The notes under the pieces were generated by a model. It was not told the origin of the DNA. It made no database searches and was given only the letters and a program-made list of their open reading frames with translations. A stretch of 64,000 nucleotides of DNA from Ailanthus altissimus (lineage: Eukaryota > Streptophyta > Magnoliopsida > Sapindales > Simaroubaceae), in assembly GCA_946807835.1 (NCBI GenBank), contig OX327684.1, positions 10,124,001 to 10,188,000 of the forward strand. The letters run 5' to 3'. Positions within the stretch are counted from its first letter, which is position 1. The number at the start of each line of letters is the position of its first letter. Position numbers and translations under genes: made by a program. Shown piece by piece: positions 36,408 to 48,882 of the stretch.

Positions 36408-37306
36408 TCAGTAAATGAACGCTATGGTAGTTGCTAAGAGTGGTGGTTCTTCACCACCATCACAATCATCATTGTTATCTCTTCCATTGGTTTGGTAAAC
36501 GGTCAAATCCATGGGAATATCAGCTTGAGGGGGGTCTCCGCTTAATCCCTCCTTAGTAGCCTCTGGCTCTCAAGGATTAGCATGGCTGGCTGAGGCTTTA
36601 AAGGTGTTGTCTTCCTTCTCTGTGGCTGAGGCTGAGGCTGGGGCAGTAGGTGTCCCTAGCTCTGAAAAGCTGAAATCCAAGTCAGGGTAGGCATTATACA
36701 CTTTACATTGAGCATGACTTGGTACCTTCTGGACTGCTTCCTTGAGACTCTTTTCTAATAGGTCCACAGCTCCATTCAACCTCTTGATAGTTTCATTCAG
36801 CTCCTCATTAGCCAACACCAATGCTTTCCTCTCCCTAAGGCTTTGTGATAGTTACCTCTTCACCATAGCAAGCTCCTTGGTAGCAGAAGTAAAATTTTAC
36901 TTGTACTTGTCCTTTTTCACCCTCAGGACCTCCTCACTCTCCTTTAAGGTCACTTGGTGTGTCTTCAAGTCCTCTGCAGCCCTCAAGGCCCCCTTCAGCT
37001 TCTCTTTATGCTCCCCCTGGTTTAAACAGCTTGCAACAAAGGAGAACACCCATAACAATGCATACTAGTACAAAGGAGCAAGAAATACAAGTCAATAAGA
37101 GACAGGGGATCAAGATTTACCTCATGAGTAAGACCAAAGGCCTTTGATACAGCACTCTGTGAGTCCTGTTGAGGTATTGGCAGAGACAATTCAATGGGTA
37201 AGGCTTTGTGGGCATGCATTAAATGGGATAGCAAATGTTCAACCTTGTTCTTGAGCTTGGGACCAAGGGTTTCAAGGCGTAAAGAGCTTATAATCATTTG
37301 AATCAT
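36408..37306 (-). pseudogene. Coiled-coil protein pseudogene, possibly element-associated
   Basis: The reverse strand is open in one main frame from about 37020 to 36408, apart from in-frame stops. The protein is rich in charged heptads (KLKGALRAAEDLKTHQVTLK, then LVLANEELNETIKRLNGAVD), typical of coiled coil. VYNAYPDLDFSFSELG and an acidic, proline-containing tail ending near TTIAFIY follow. A further frame upstream (37022-37306) has MIQMIISSLRLETLG. Stops at about 36570, 36855 and 36900 make it a pseudogene. Similar coiled-coil plus 'YPDLDLS' proteins occur beside plant retroelements, but that link is from memory and weak. Confidence 0.5.
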
Positions 37307-37985
37307 ATTAAGAGAAGTTTTAGTGGAAATCTCTTACCTTAATGCTGTAGTCTAGATGTTTAGTTGTAAGGATCTTCATAATACTTTATTTTTAGCAACA
37401 ACCTGCTGTTCTGTAGAACCAATTACTTTTTTCTAGATGTTAGGGATGCTTGATCTTTATTTCTAATGAGCTCTGACAGTTGTATCTTCATTTGAAGAGT
37501 ATATGTGTATAAGTATAGTTGTTCTCAAGTGTAGATCATCTGAATTTCCTTTTTTTCTGAATTTGAGATTGTAGCCAATGACATGAACCTCTTCCATTTA
37601 GAAGCAGTGCAAAACATTGGACATGGCACCTATGTAGAACCCTCTTTCTCACTGCTTCTACTTTTACGTTCCTCAAATATTTTCCCCCATCACATCATTT
37701 TTTGCCAAAGCATTGGTTAGTACAGCACCAATCCATTCTTCTACAAAATAAGTGAAGTGATTGAAAGAAAAAAGTGGGGAAAAAAATAAGTAGAATCAGA
37801 GGGAAAGAGGGATCTAGATTCCCCTGCAAATGCTTTTCAGTCTGGATGAAAATAAAGGTCCCATCACCTGGATTTTGGCGCAACTATATATATATATATT
37901 GCTTTACCATATGCATTCACTCTTATAATTAAGATGATTGTTTGAATTTCTAAAATAACCTGCTTGAGTAACGCAAACAGCCATT
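37307..37985 (+). promoter_or_regulatory. Upstream region of the kelch gene
   Basis: No coding sequence is seen. A TA-rich run (about 37884-37902) lies 85-100 bases before the first ATG and could serve as a core promoter or lie in the leader. A pyrimidine-rich stretch occurs at 37590-37760. The transcription start cannot be placed. Confidence 0.35.
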
Positions 37986-40900
37986 ATGCAAATGGAGGAG
38001 ATTAAGAAAGATATGGATGTCAGTAATTGGCATTCAGAATTGGCCTATGAACAATGGGTGACACTCCCAGTTTCTGGTCCACGACCATCAGCCCGATACA
38101 AGGTGATTTTATATTTTATAAATCAGTTCAAAGAAAATATATTTATTATTTCTTTTATGGCATCCTTTCTCTTCTTTGTTTGGGTGTATTATATTTGGTT
38201 GCGTCATCAATGGGGCCCTTGTTATTTAATTTTCGCTCAATATTCATGTCTCTGATGTTTCTTACACCTTTTACATTTTCACTTTAGCATGCTGCTTTGG
38301 TGGTGGGTGAGAAACTATACATTGTTGGAGGGAGTCGTAATGGTCGGTACTTGTCCGATGTGCAGGTATTCAACTTACCCATCTATATATTCCTGTTGAT
38401 GTTCTTTGTTTCGAGTCATGTGTTATCTGCTATCGTTGCAGGTTTTTGATCTTAGAAGTTTGGTATGGTCCAAACTAAAACTCCAAACAGAACTCAATGC
38501 TGATAAGACTGAAGACAGTGGATCACAAGAAGTTCTTCCACCTGTATCAGATCACAGTATGGTAAGAAGTTATATCCACAAAACACTTTCATGTGCACAC
38601 TCAAGGATGCTTGTATTCTGTTTTATCTGGTTCTGTTATGTTTGTTGAGCGATTCAATGAAGTTTTTCATAACTATTTACACTTATTATATTTGGTAGGT
38701 CAAGTGGGGGAACAAACTCTTAGTCCTTGGTGGGCATTCCAAAAGATCTTCTGATAGCATGATAGGTTTGTTTCTTTTAGAGTCATTTTGGTTCTGGTTA
38801 AAACGACCTGTGCTTTCTTTTGAACTTTTTGGTGATGTGCTGTAAATGGTTGATTGTTCAAACTTACACCATGTTAACCGACTTCTGTAGTGCGGTTCAT
38901 TGATCTTGAAACAAACCTCTGCGGTGTCATGGAGACCTTGGGAAAAGTTCCAGTAAGTAGCTGATTTATTGATGACCAAAACTTCCATTTGCTATTTATT
39001 ATCAACAAGATAAGTTGTAACTAATGGAATTTTTGACTGTATGCTTGTGGAGTCTATTGCAGATAGCCCGTGGGGGGCATTCTTTGACATTGTTTGGTTC
39101 TAAATTAATCATTTTTGGTGGAGAAGATAGAAGCAGGAAATTGCTCAATGACATCCATGTTCTTGATCTGGAGACTATGATTTGGGCTGCAGTTGAGGCT
39201 ACGTAAGTATCTTTGCTCTTCTCAGATGCCTGCTTGCATTCTCTGAGATATATTCTGGATCATTTTCTTGTGTTTTGATAGGCAGACCCCCCCAGCTCCG
39301 AGATATGATCACACTGCTGCAGTACATGCAGATCGATACCTTGTAGTATTTGGGGGTTGTTCTCATTCAATCTTCTTCAATGATCTTCATGTGCTGGACT
39401 TGCAGAATGTAAGCATTTATATTGCTTTCTTTCTTTCTTTATTATGCTTTTTTATTTTGTTGAGGCTATTAATTGAGAATTAGATGTAGATTGTTATGAG
39501 ATGTTAGGAAAATCTAAGCAAGAATTTTGAAATTTTGAGCTTATCACAACAATGTTTCAGTTCTTTTAAGTTTTAGATATCCTTCTCCCCACCTTGCTTC
39601 CACCACTATGCAGCATGACCAAGTCTTCCTATGTGCAGAATGAGTGGTCTCAACCACAAATACAGGGTGATTTGGTGACTGCTAGGGCAGGTCATGCTGG
39701 TATAACCATTGACGAAAACTGGTATATAGTTGGCGGTGGTGACAACAACAATGGTGTGTAGATGTTTTGTTCATCTGATATTGCCTTGGCTTCTCATAAC
39801 GGTACCTTGACTTAATTTTTTATTGCAGGCTGCCCAGAAACCATTGTGCTAAATATGACTAAACTAGCATGGTCTGTTTTGGCACACGTAAAGGGAAGGG
39901 ATTCTCTAGCCAGCGAGGTTGGTATTTTCTACCTTTATCAGTCTTAAGAAACTTTGATGTATGTGATTTGAATTTATCTTTGTGAGTTTTGACAATCATG
40001 TTGCATTCTCATATTCAGCTGCTTTTTGCTCCATCTTCTATTCTTCATGGAAATTCTGTATATTCTGCTATTAATCTTTTTCGCAGCATCTCTCTGATTT
40101 TATGGCTTGTGCTACAATTTGTTATTTGAAGGTTTTTGCTACGAATTTGTATTGAAGTTCTTAATTTCACTTCCTCGCCTTTTATAATGTCTATATCTTA
40201 TATTGGAAGCAGGGGCTCAGTGTTTGCTCAGCATTAATTGAGGGAGAGAACCATTTGGTTGCCTTTGGTGGCTACAATGGGAAATATAATAATGAGGTAT
40301 GTCATTTAATAACAGCTAGAGTTAAATTTAAATGGCGTGGTGACCTCAGTGCCAGTGTAACTCCCATTTTCCTTTTATGATTTACTGTGGCAGTTTGTCG
40401 TTGTTGTGAAATTTCTATGGTTTTCATGCAAGCCCTTTCATTTCTAGGTTTTTATCATGCGACTCAAACAGAGAGACATATCACGCCCCAAGATTTTCCA
40501 GTCACCAGCAGCAGCAGCAGCTGCAGCTTCTGTTACTGCTGCTTATGCCTGGGCCAAATCTGAAAAGTTGGATTTCCCCCAAACATTAAATTTAAATGCA
40601 GGAATTGGAAACAGTAATTCTGAATCAAATGTCAGAACTGATGTTGATGCAATCAAAGAAGAGAATCGAGTGTTGGAAATATTGCTTGCTGAAACCAGAG
40701 CAGAAAATTCTAGGCTCAGAGAAAAGATTGATGAAGTCAACAGTACTCATGGTGAATTGTCCAAAGTATGCTCTTGATGATACTATTGCCTTTTGTTTAG
40801 TTATGAAGATTCCTAAAATGTGGTTTCCTATCATGATCAACTGAAATATTCTCTCTTTTTTCTGCTGTTTGTTTGCAGGAACTGAGTTCTGTCCAAGGTC

Positions 40901-41282
40901 AGCTGATAGCTGAGAGATCAAGATGCTTTAAACTTGAGGTTTCCCCATCATACATCTTCTTTAGATATCTTCATTCCACCTTTTCTAATCCTCTTTTATG
41001 CAATCATTTTGGTGATTGACTATGTTAAAATTTGCACTCAAAATGTGACTTCATGTAAATTTAGTTCATATAGGTTAGTTGCTAAATGTTTTGGGTAATG
41101 GTGATTTTCAGGCACAAATTGCTGAGCTACAGAAGATACTCGAATCATTGCAGACCATAGAAAATGAAGTGCAAATACTTAGGAGACAGAAGTCTGCCTT
41201 GGAACAGGAAATGGAGCTCGCTTCATCTGTGCAGAGGCAAGGTTCCGGTGGTGTTTGGCGGTGGATTGCTGGGGGGCCATAG
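37986..41282 (+). CDS. Kelch-repeat protein with C-terminal coiled coil, ACBP4/5-like, 13 exons
   Basis: Predicted exons are 37986-38102, 38288-38365, 38442-38561, 38699-38765, 38891-38952, 39063-39202, 39282-39408, 39639-39753, 39829-39917, 40213-40296, 40448-40765, 40879-40938 and 41112-41282. All join in frame with GT-AG introns to about 515 residues. Kelch blades are evident from residue 40 (KLYIVGG, KLLVLGG, KLIIFGGEDRSRKLLND, RYLVVFGG, WYIVGGGDN, HLVAFGGYNGKYNN). A seven-alanine run follows near residue 354, then a coiled coil (about 370-500) and the end QRQGSGGVWRWIAGGP. This layout equals the kelch and coiled-coil part of plant acyl-CoA-binding proteins ACBP4/5, but no acyl-CoA-binding domain precedes it. 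The first of three in-frame ATGs was chosen; 37992 and 38013 are alternatives. It probably acts as a protein-interaction scaffold, with partners unknown. No damage is seen. Confidence 0.9.
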
Positions 41283-42084
41283 AAGTTGCAATGCCAGGAC
41301 CTCAAATTGATATGTCAAAACCGTTGAAGCCACAACTCTCTCAAGCTACAACAGAGTTCATACAATTTTCTAATTTGCTCTCTCAAGCTACAACGGAGTT
41401 CGTACAATTTTCTATTTTGTTTACTATCAAAGCACCCGCCTATTTGTGACCACCATTATAATTCTGTGCAAGGATAAGTTTAAATTGGATATAAATATGT
41501 TCTATATGGTCAGACCCTTCTATTTATCTGTTGCATCAATAATTGTTTTATCTTTATTTTTCTCTCTATTCCTTGTTATGTAAGAATTGTTTCTCCCCCG
41601 TTACATCATCATTTTTGCACCCATGATTTATTTGTACCATTTGAATTATGTGAATTCAGAGATATTCCCTGAGCTTGACGATGGATATTAACACACATAT
41701 CAGTACTTGCCTGTACTCTGCATGTTTGATTGGTGAGCAGTGAAGATTGATTGGATTTTCATTTGAAACTACACCAATTAAACCTTTGTATATTTTTCAT
41801 TATCTTTCGGAAATGGATAATTCTTTTTGAAAAAAAAAAATGTTTAATCTAGGCTTTTACTTGTGGAACGAGCTTTTAGCACATGAAATAAACCATCATA
41901 AATTGTGACATCAAAACGATATTGTTCTGAGAAACTGTCCAAAAATTTTATCACTTCCTCATCTTTTGTATAAAACTATGACTGCTAGGCTTTAGACATG
42001 AGCAAAGCAAATTTATTTCTCAAAAGATCCCTTTTTGCTCCTAAAAGACCTTGGCTGGTACTGCGACTGCAGTTTAAAGAAAAT
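41283..42084. other. Spacer between kelch gene and ligase pseudogene
   Basis: It contains the 3' untranslated part of the kelch gene. A 30-base phrase just after the stop (about 41338-41370) is repeated at 41381-41412 (CTCTCAAGCTACAAC...GAGTTC). No other feature is seen. Confidence 0.5.
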
Positions 42085-45000
42085 TTAGAAACTAGAGTTT
42101 GGAGATGGGTTGCTGCTGGCTTATTGAAACAAGCTGCTCCTCGAGATTTTGCCAGCAGCTGACTTTGGGATAGCACTGATAAAAGCCACTCTCCTTACCT
42201 TTTGTAGGGAGCCACCCGAAATTTCCATATTATACAAATATCAGAAGAATTATTATTAAGTTGTCAAAGAGATTGTAAGCAAAAGAAATCAAGTAAAAAA
42301 TAAGCTAAAGAATCAGAGAAGGCCAACCTGGCCTGCCACAAATTGAATGACTTGGTCTTCAGTGAGTTGAGAACCAGCTGCTCTCACCACATATGCCATT
42401 GGAATTTGCCTGCTTCTTCATCTTCAAGCCTGCAAATATTATCAGTGTTTTAGAGAGAGAAAGGAAATCGTGCTAAAGCTAACTCAAGGTATAACAGCTG
42501 CATCGATAATATTAGGATGACTCCGAAGCACTGCTTCTAGTTCTGCTGGAGCCACCTGCACCCAACGTATTCCATTACCAAATCTCTGGGTTAGTTTAAA
42601 GATGCATTTGTGAAAATTGCTCATGCATGGAAACACCTGAAATGCTTTCGAAAAACATTGCATTTTGGATTCAAGAACTCTTTGAGACAAAAACAAGAGA
42701 TTCTGCTTTCAAAAATTATAAACTACTTGGAATTGATGATAAAGTAATGCGAAGATACGAAATACACATTATGTTTCATAACGTCTTTTATTTTTTATTT
42801 TTTTTAAAAAGACATTTGAGCTCTCGTAGTTTAGAAAAAATCCTCCTAGTTTAAAAAAAAAAGATATACAGATTTTCAAATTTTTAAAATTTTTATTTAC
42901 ACTTTATTAAGTAATCTATTAAAATTAAAAATTAAAAAAAAGTAGTATTTTAATTTATACTTAAAAAACTGAAGTAAGTAGATATGATGTTTTCTATCAT
43001 ACTGTTACACGTGTTATCTTTAAAATGGGCAACTCTTTTGACGCTCAAAATAAGAGGTGTTCATCTTCTTCCTCTTTATTTCATAATTAGAAGAAAAAGA
43101 CATCTCCACTAATTTTAATATATTTTTAATTAATTTTAAAAGATTTTATTATAGAAGTATAAATTAGATTTTTTTAAATATTAAAATTTCTATATAATTG
43201 TCTTTAAATTAAAAATGTTCCCTTAGTTTTATCAACAATATAAACAAACTCATCTTCATCAAAGCCACCCATCTTCTCCAACCGTCGCGCCGTCGCCTCC
43301 TCATTTACAAAATAACCCGTCATAATCGTCGGACTCTTAAGCCACAGTTCCCCTTTTCCGTATGGCGCCAACGCCAATCCCGTCTCAACATCCACCACCT
43401 TAGCACAAAAACTCAGCAACCACGTCCCACAAGACCCAGAATGAGCCTTTGCCTCTTCATCAGACAGGAAAAAAGTCGCCACCCCGCAGCTTTCCGTTAG
43501 CCCATATCCCTGCCGGAGCTCAACCCACGGGAACGTCTCTGTAAACCCATCAGATAACTCTTTGCTCAAAGGCGCAGCCCCTGAACCAACTCTTCTTAAT
43601 GAAGATAAATCACTGTTGGCTTTGCAATATTTCACTAACCTTAATATCACTGGTGGCACTGCAGGGATGTTATTCACTTGATGAGTTTTAATGGCATCAA
43701 GCATGGCTTGTAAATCAGATTCTGCATTAAAATGAAGGTGACTCCACAGCAGAATTACCCTAAACCGAAAAATGCGAATCCATTGTTAATATTTTAGCTT
43801 GGATAATTTATTTAGATTATATAGTAAGCATGTCATATATTTAAGATTAATAAATCACATAAAAAATATTAAATATCAATATTAATAAATTACACAAAAA
43901 TTATAAAAAATTTAATGTAATTTATTTTAATTTAAAATATATTCATAATTGAGAAAATAATTTATATAAGAGTATTCTAAATATTTTTCATGTAACTCAA
44001 CACATAATTTTTTTATTTATACTCTAACCTCTTTCTATAATGAGTAAAATCTAATTCTTTATTAAATTTATATTCTTAATCTTATATAATTTGAACTCTA
44101 CCTTTAATAAGATAAATTATATAAGGAAACTATTAATCTAAAAAATTTTAAACCAACTAAAATAAGGTAATTTAAGTATTTCTTAAATAAATTTAATTTA
44201 ATCCAATATTATCTCAATTAAGACAATTTTTCATATTTCTTTAATGCACTATGTTTGATTTTATTTCCTTACGGGCTCCCTCAAGTCTAACTCTAATTTC
44301 TTTCGTTGTAAAACCTATGTATCATATTTACCAAGGGCTTTTAATAAGAATCAATTTACCTACCATTCTATAGACAAACTTTTTTTATGTGCACTCGTAC
44401 TTTTATTATTATTCTTTTTAACTAGCAATTTATTATATTCATTTCATTGAATTTTATTGTTCTTTTTAGCTCAATTGAAATTTTTAGTTATTGGAATAAC
44501 TTTATTCCTAAATAATTTTAAGAGCTTCTCTAACTCAAATCTATGGTGTTTTTTTAATCTTTTTTTCATAACCTCTACATGGATGCCACTCTACATATGC
44601 AACTTTACTTTTTATCTCTTTTTTTTTTATGAAGATATACTCAATCTTGATTTTCTTTCTTAAACTTTGTCTTTATTACTTTTTTTTTTTTTTGCCTCTT
44701 TACTCTTTATCTCTTTTTCCTTGATAAAGATATACTTAAACTTTATCTCTTTGTCTCTAAGATATATGATGCCTTGATATAAATAAGATTTTCAACTCTA
44801 CCCATCTGTAGCTCCTCTTTGGCTTCTTACTTTTGACTTGGCTCATATATTGGCTCTAGAATTTTTAACTTGGCTTTGATATTAGAGTCAAGTCTTTGAT
44901 TTGACTTTGATACCACTTGTCACAGATCGAGAGCTTGTTATTGACCTAAAAGACTAGCCAATTAGATAATGTTACATATGTGTCTATATATACCCAAAAT

Positions 45001-45297
45001 CTATCTAATTTCTATCCTTTATAGACATTACATTCTCCTCCACCAATCATGTGATGCCCTCGTAACAGTTTGGTCCAAACTCAGGAGGCCAACTTGGACC
45101 GTATTACTTATTTTTGCTACTCAAAGAAGACCCACTACCCATATAGCAATCTTTATTGGGACTTAAGACATAAAATTTTTAATGCCCACTTTGCCCGTAA
45201 AGTCTACTCCCCTACTCTTGGTGGATCCACTACTCACGTGGTAATCTCTATTGGAGTGATTATAGGGGCCCATATGTGAATGAGAATTTGGGTCTAA

Positions 45298-45307
45298 TCT
45301 GATACCA
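45298..45307 (-). other. Primer binding site of the small LTR element
   Basis: The reverse strand reads TGGTATCAGA, matching the initiator-methionine tRNA site, two bases inside the LTR end. A second copy of the same phrase occurs at about 44908-44917 and may mark another LTR remnant. Confidence 0.7.
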
Positions 45308-45660
45308 CTTGTTAGTATTTTAGCTCTAATAACTTATTAAAAAAAATATAGTAGAAGCACATCAAATATCAAGATTAATAAATTACACAATGAACACAGA
45401 AAATTTAATGTGATTCATCCTAATTTGGGCTATATACACGAATGAGAGAATAATCCATTATAATCTTATAACATAAGATACAAGAGTACTCTAAGTATGT
45501 TTTATGTGACCCATGATAATCTTATAATATAAGATACAAGAGTACTTTAAGTGTTTTTATGTGACCCTTCATAGAGTGCTCTCTCATAATTTTTTTATTA
45601 ATCCTCAAGTCTCTTTATATAGTTAGTGAAATCTAATTCATTGTTGAATTTGTATTCTTA

Positions 45661-46387
45661 GTGCTCATTTGGTTGAGCTTTTTAAATAGAGCTTTTGGAA
45701 GTAGAGCTTTTAAGAAAAGTCATTAATCGTTTAATTGTTGATTAAAAAAACTCTTTTGAAGTACTAGATCATTTAGTTATATATTGTTAAAAATACTTAT
45801 TTATTATTAAATTATCAAAAAGGACTCTTAATAAAACTTATATTCAAATTCTAAATAATTTAAATTTATCATATAATTTCTCAAACTCAATTTCTTAAAA
45901 CACAATAATTAAATAAAATTAATACATAGTAATCAATGAATCAATATAACTTATTGTGTTTGGTCCAAAGATTGAAAATAAAATAATAATTTTTTTATTT
46001 AAAAAATAAAACAAGTAACGAAAAATTTTGGTAAATTCTTATAAAAATGTGATGACTATAGAGATATTATGACTTTTAAAAAAATATAAAAAATATGTGA
46101 GTTAAATAGGGTTTATTTTTATTAAGGGTACACTATAAAAATAAAAAATATATATAATTATGGTATATGTGACATTACACAAATATTAAAAAAAAAGCTC
46201 AAAAAATTCTACTCTTAAAAATTCAAAATTTAAACTTTTGCAAATAAAGACAAAATAACTTTTTTAATCTTTAAAAACTCTTCTCTAATTACAACCAAAT
46301 ATTAAAAATTTTGAAAAGAGTTTTTACAATAAAAATAAAAATAAAAATTTTTTTTTTACCAATAGAAAAGTCCAACCAAATAGACAC
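45661..46387. mobile_element. MITE with ~22-bp inverted ends and TTA target duplication
   Basis: The left end is GTGCTCATTTGGTTGAGCTTTT. The right end, inverted, is GTGTCTATTTGGTTGGACTTTT, with 17 of 22 positions the same. TTA occurs on both sides (45658-45660 and 46388-46390). The partner LTR at 44075-44085 has the undisrupted site. A 3-bp TTA/TAA duplication and this end sequence fit a Tourist-like (PIF/Harbinger) MITE. The body of about 727 bases is AT-rich and has no coding potential. Confidence 0.85.
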
Positions 46388-47212
46388 TTAATCTCTATAC
46401 AACTTAGAATCTCTTAATTCTAACTTAAATAAGATAATTTAAGTTTTTTTTTTAAAAATAAATTTAGTTTAATCCATAAATAAAAAATACGTGGTTTTGT
46501 GCATGGGTTACGTCCACTGTCCATCTTAACAATTGCATGAATTTGCATGCATTAAAATTACGCCTTTGCTTATCCCCGTCGTACCGAGGACTAGAGTATC
46601 GCCGCCGTATCGGCTTGAGTCATCTGAGTCTGCAGCAAGTCAACTGGATAATGAGTCACTGTTTGATTGATCGCGAGAAGTGATGATTTTGGGTAAATTA
46701 AGTTGTGCCAACTTGTGTAGCTCATCTGGGGCAGAGATGATTAGCTTTGAGCCCGAGTCACGAGAAGATTTCGGAATCTGAGTTTATCGAATTTGCTGGC
46801 GAGAACTGCCCCGAGTGAAAATATAGCTAAGCATATTGTTGGGTACAAGACTCAATTTGGCGACAAAACAAACACAACGTCGCCTTTTCTAATGCCGAGA
46901 GCATGGCAAAGCCCTGATGCTAGGCACGAATCGAACGGCTTAGTTCAGCGTAGGTGACTCGCCGGTTCGTGGCCGAGTCCATCAATGCAACTCGTGACCC
47001 GGCGTGGTCCGGATGTGGGAACTATGATAGCACAAATGTGGCTGCGTCAAGGTCGCCCCTAGTGGGAAGTTCGTAATCTTCACCAAGTTGGATGAGTGAG
47101 TGGTAAATTCCCGTGCTGGAATCGAAACCGCTGTTGGGAAATTTCGGCCGAGACTTTCCATTGAGAGGCATGCAAACCAACTATCTAAAACATAAGATAT
47201 AAATAATAACAC

Positions 47213-48385
47213 CTTGTTAAATCATAAACGTGTATGTCATAGACGGGGGTTAACATCGATAATTACGGTGATTAAGAGCACAATTGGTGTAATTATTTGA
47301 GTTTAGTAGCCGGCAACGCCAAGGGTATAATGACCAAGTCACGGTGTCTAGTACATATAATTAAAAGATTCATGCTTGATGTCCTTTGTAATTAACGTTA
47401 ACATATACTTTATGGAAAATATTTTATTTGTATTTATTGGTAATGGATCACATTCATCGTCGAAGATGTACAGTGGGTGACGTCTATCGGATCCATTTTA
47501 ATATGATAGAATAGGGATTGGTTTTTATTTATACAAATTCATAAGTTGGTTTATTTATTAAAGCATTATTAACGTTAGATTTCATATGTTGTATGAAGTT
47601 ATATGATATTGTATTGAATTATATAATATTACATAATTCTATATTCGTATTTTTAGTTTGCGGATGCTTGTATTATTAAATATTTTATATATTAAATAAA
47701 TATATCTGTTTTTAAATAATTTTACATACATTAATGGGTTTGGTAACACATTTCAGCTGTAAACCTTAATCATAAATATCGTACTTCAATTTCTTAGGAT
47801 ATGATTCATGTTTATATTCATATTCTCAAACCTTAAAACAAAAAATAAAAAATTATTGGGATTTTTCACGTACAAGTATTTGAAAATATGGATTTGAAAA
47901 TAACAATAAAAAGAATATAAAGCAAAAAATAAACACATAAACGCAAGAATTTATATAATTCGACAATTACCTATATTTAAGGTGAATTAAAATTCTAATC
48001 TGTTTTATTGAATCAATAATCACAAATATCTCTCTTACAAAGATTACAATGAATACTCTCTAATTTGTTTTGATGTTCTCAAACCAAATTATGATCTATA
48101 TATAGCTTTTTATGTCCTAAGTAAACCCTAATTCAACTTATACTTAAAAAAAAGTTTAAACCACTTAAAATAGAAATACTTACAAGGGAAACTGTCATTG
48201 GCGTCAACTTCACTTGGTGGCGCTGTGATGCCAGATTTTCCAAGTGTTGGCATCGCGGCGTTGTTGTAGGCTAATACGGGGCAGAAACTTAGTGTTGTGG
48301 CGACATATAGTTGATGTCGTGGCACCACTATTGGTACAAACAAAGTGGGCACTACAGAGCCACCTCGATTTCTCCTAGGTGTCTA
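47213..48385. other. Spacer ending in part of an older LTR-like repeat
   Basis: 47213-47770 holds nothing recognised. From about 47780 to 48385 the sequence looks like the inverted second half of an LTR, with a GC-rich phrase block at 48200-48385 (GGTGGCGCTGTGATGCC and similar). The same block seems to continue at 55023-55065 beyond the copia element, so copia probably split it. Confidence 0.5.
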
Positions 48386-48882
48386 TGTTAGATATAACCA
48401 TATTTTGGATTCATATTCATATGAATATTACTCAAGATCTATCATGTCAAATTATCAGGATAAATATTAAGAAAATCATATCTGGAGAATTCATGGTGAT
48501 TAGAACTTTGAAAATTAGCAGTCTTAAATAAGAATTAAGAGTATAATGACCTTTCACAATCAAATTTATATAGGCTCAATAGGTTTCTCTTTCTATGATG
48601 AAAAAATAAGAGAAGAATTCTACGTAAATTGATTTGACTTGGAGACCACAACCCTAAAAAAAATGTCTTTATATACTAGATTAAATTATTACCCTATCAC
48701 TCATAATCCAACTAGTATTTGGCTTCTACACATAACAAGCCCATATTAAATTAGATGTCTCTAGAGACCAATAAAATATAATTCAAATAGATCATTTAAA
48801 TTTTTCCTTATTTAAGATAACTCATAATGTATAATTATTGTCAATATGTGAACACACATAAAGAAAATAATAAAACCTAACA
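48386..48882 (-). repeat. 3' LTR of the copia element
   Basis: On the reverse strand it begins TGTTAGGTTTTATT, preceded by the polypurine tract AAGTGGGAGAT (48883-48893). That is the very common copia arrangement. Confidence 0.85.

Larger units (their letters stand above)
43784..46476 (-). mobile_element. Small non-autonomous LTR retrotransposon in the pseudogene intron
   Basis: Direct repeats of about 435 bases, 43784-44215 and 45310-46476 (the latter enlarged by a MITE), enclose about 1.1 kb without coding sequence. On the reverse strand the 5' LTR ends CTAACA and is followed by a methionine-tRNA-type primer binding site. The small size and lack of genes fit a TRIM/LARD-like element. The LTRs begin TGGATTAA on the reverse strand. 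The target-site duplication was not resolved (left flank TCCAT, right flank TAAAT). Confidence 0.7.
42085..47200 (-). pseudogene. 4-coumarate:CoA ligase-like pseudogene
   Basis: Pieces on the reverse strand, in order: an N-terminal part at about 47200-46560 (GIYHSLIQLGEDYELP, GSRVALMDSATNRRVTYAEL, frameshifted after SIRA); the middle exon 43759-43204 (VNNIPAVPPVILRLVKY, RVGSGAAPLSKEL, ELRQGYGLTESCGVATFF, KGELWLKSPTIMTGYF); 42562-42484 (VAPAELEAVLRSHPNIIDAA); 42425-42320 (VVRAAGSQLTEDQVIQFVAG, after a one-base loss); and the C-terminal 42180-42085 (ISAIPKSAAGKI). It belongs to the acyl-activating, 4CL-like family, probably the peroxisomal OPC-8:0 ligase/4CLL9 type. The P-loop exon and the TGDL motif are missing and several frames are broken. 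The large intron holds an LTR element. Confidence 0.85.

Noticed and set aside
40543..40921. Reverse-strand frames of 65 and 98 codons
   Set aside because: They are shadows of kelch exon 11-12 coding sequence and have no motif of their own.
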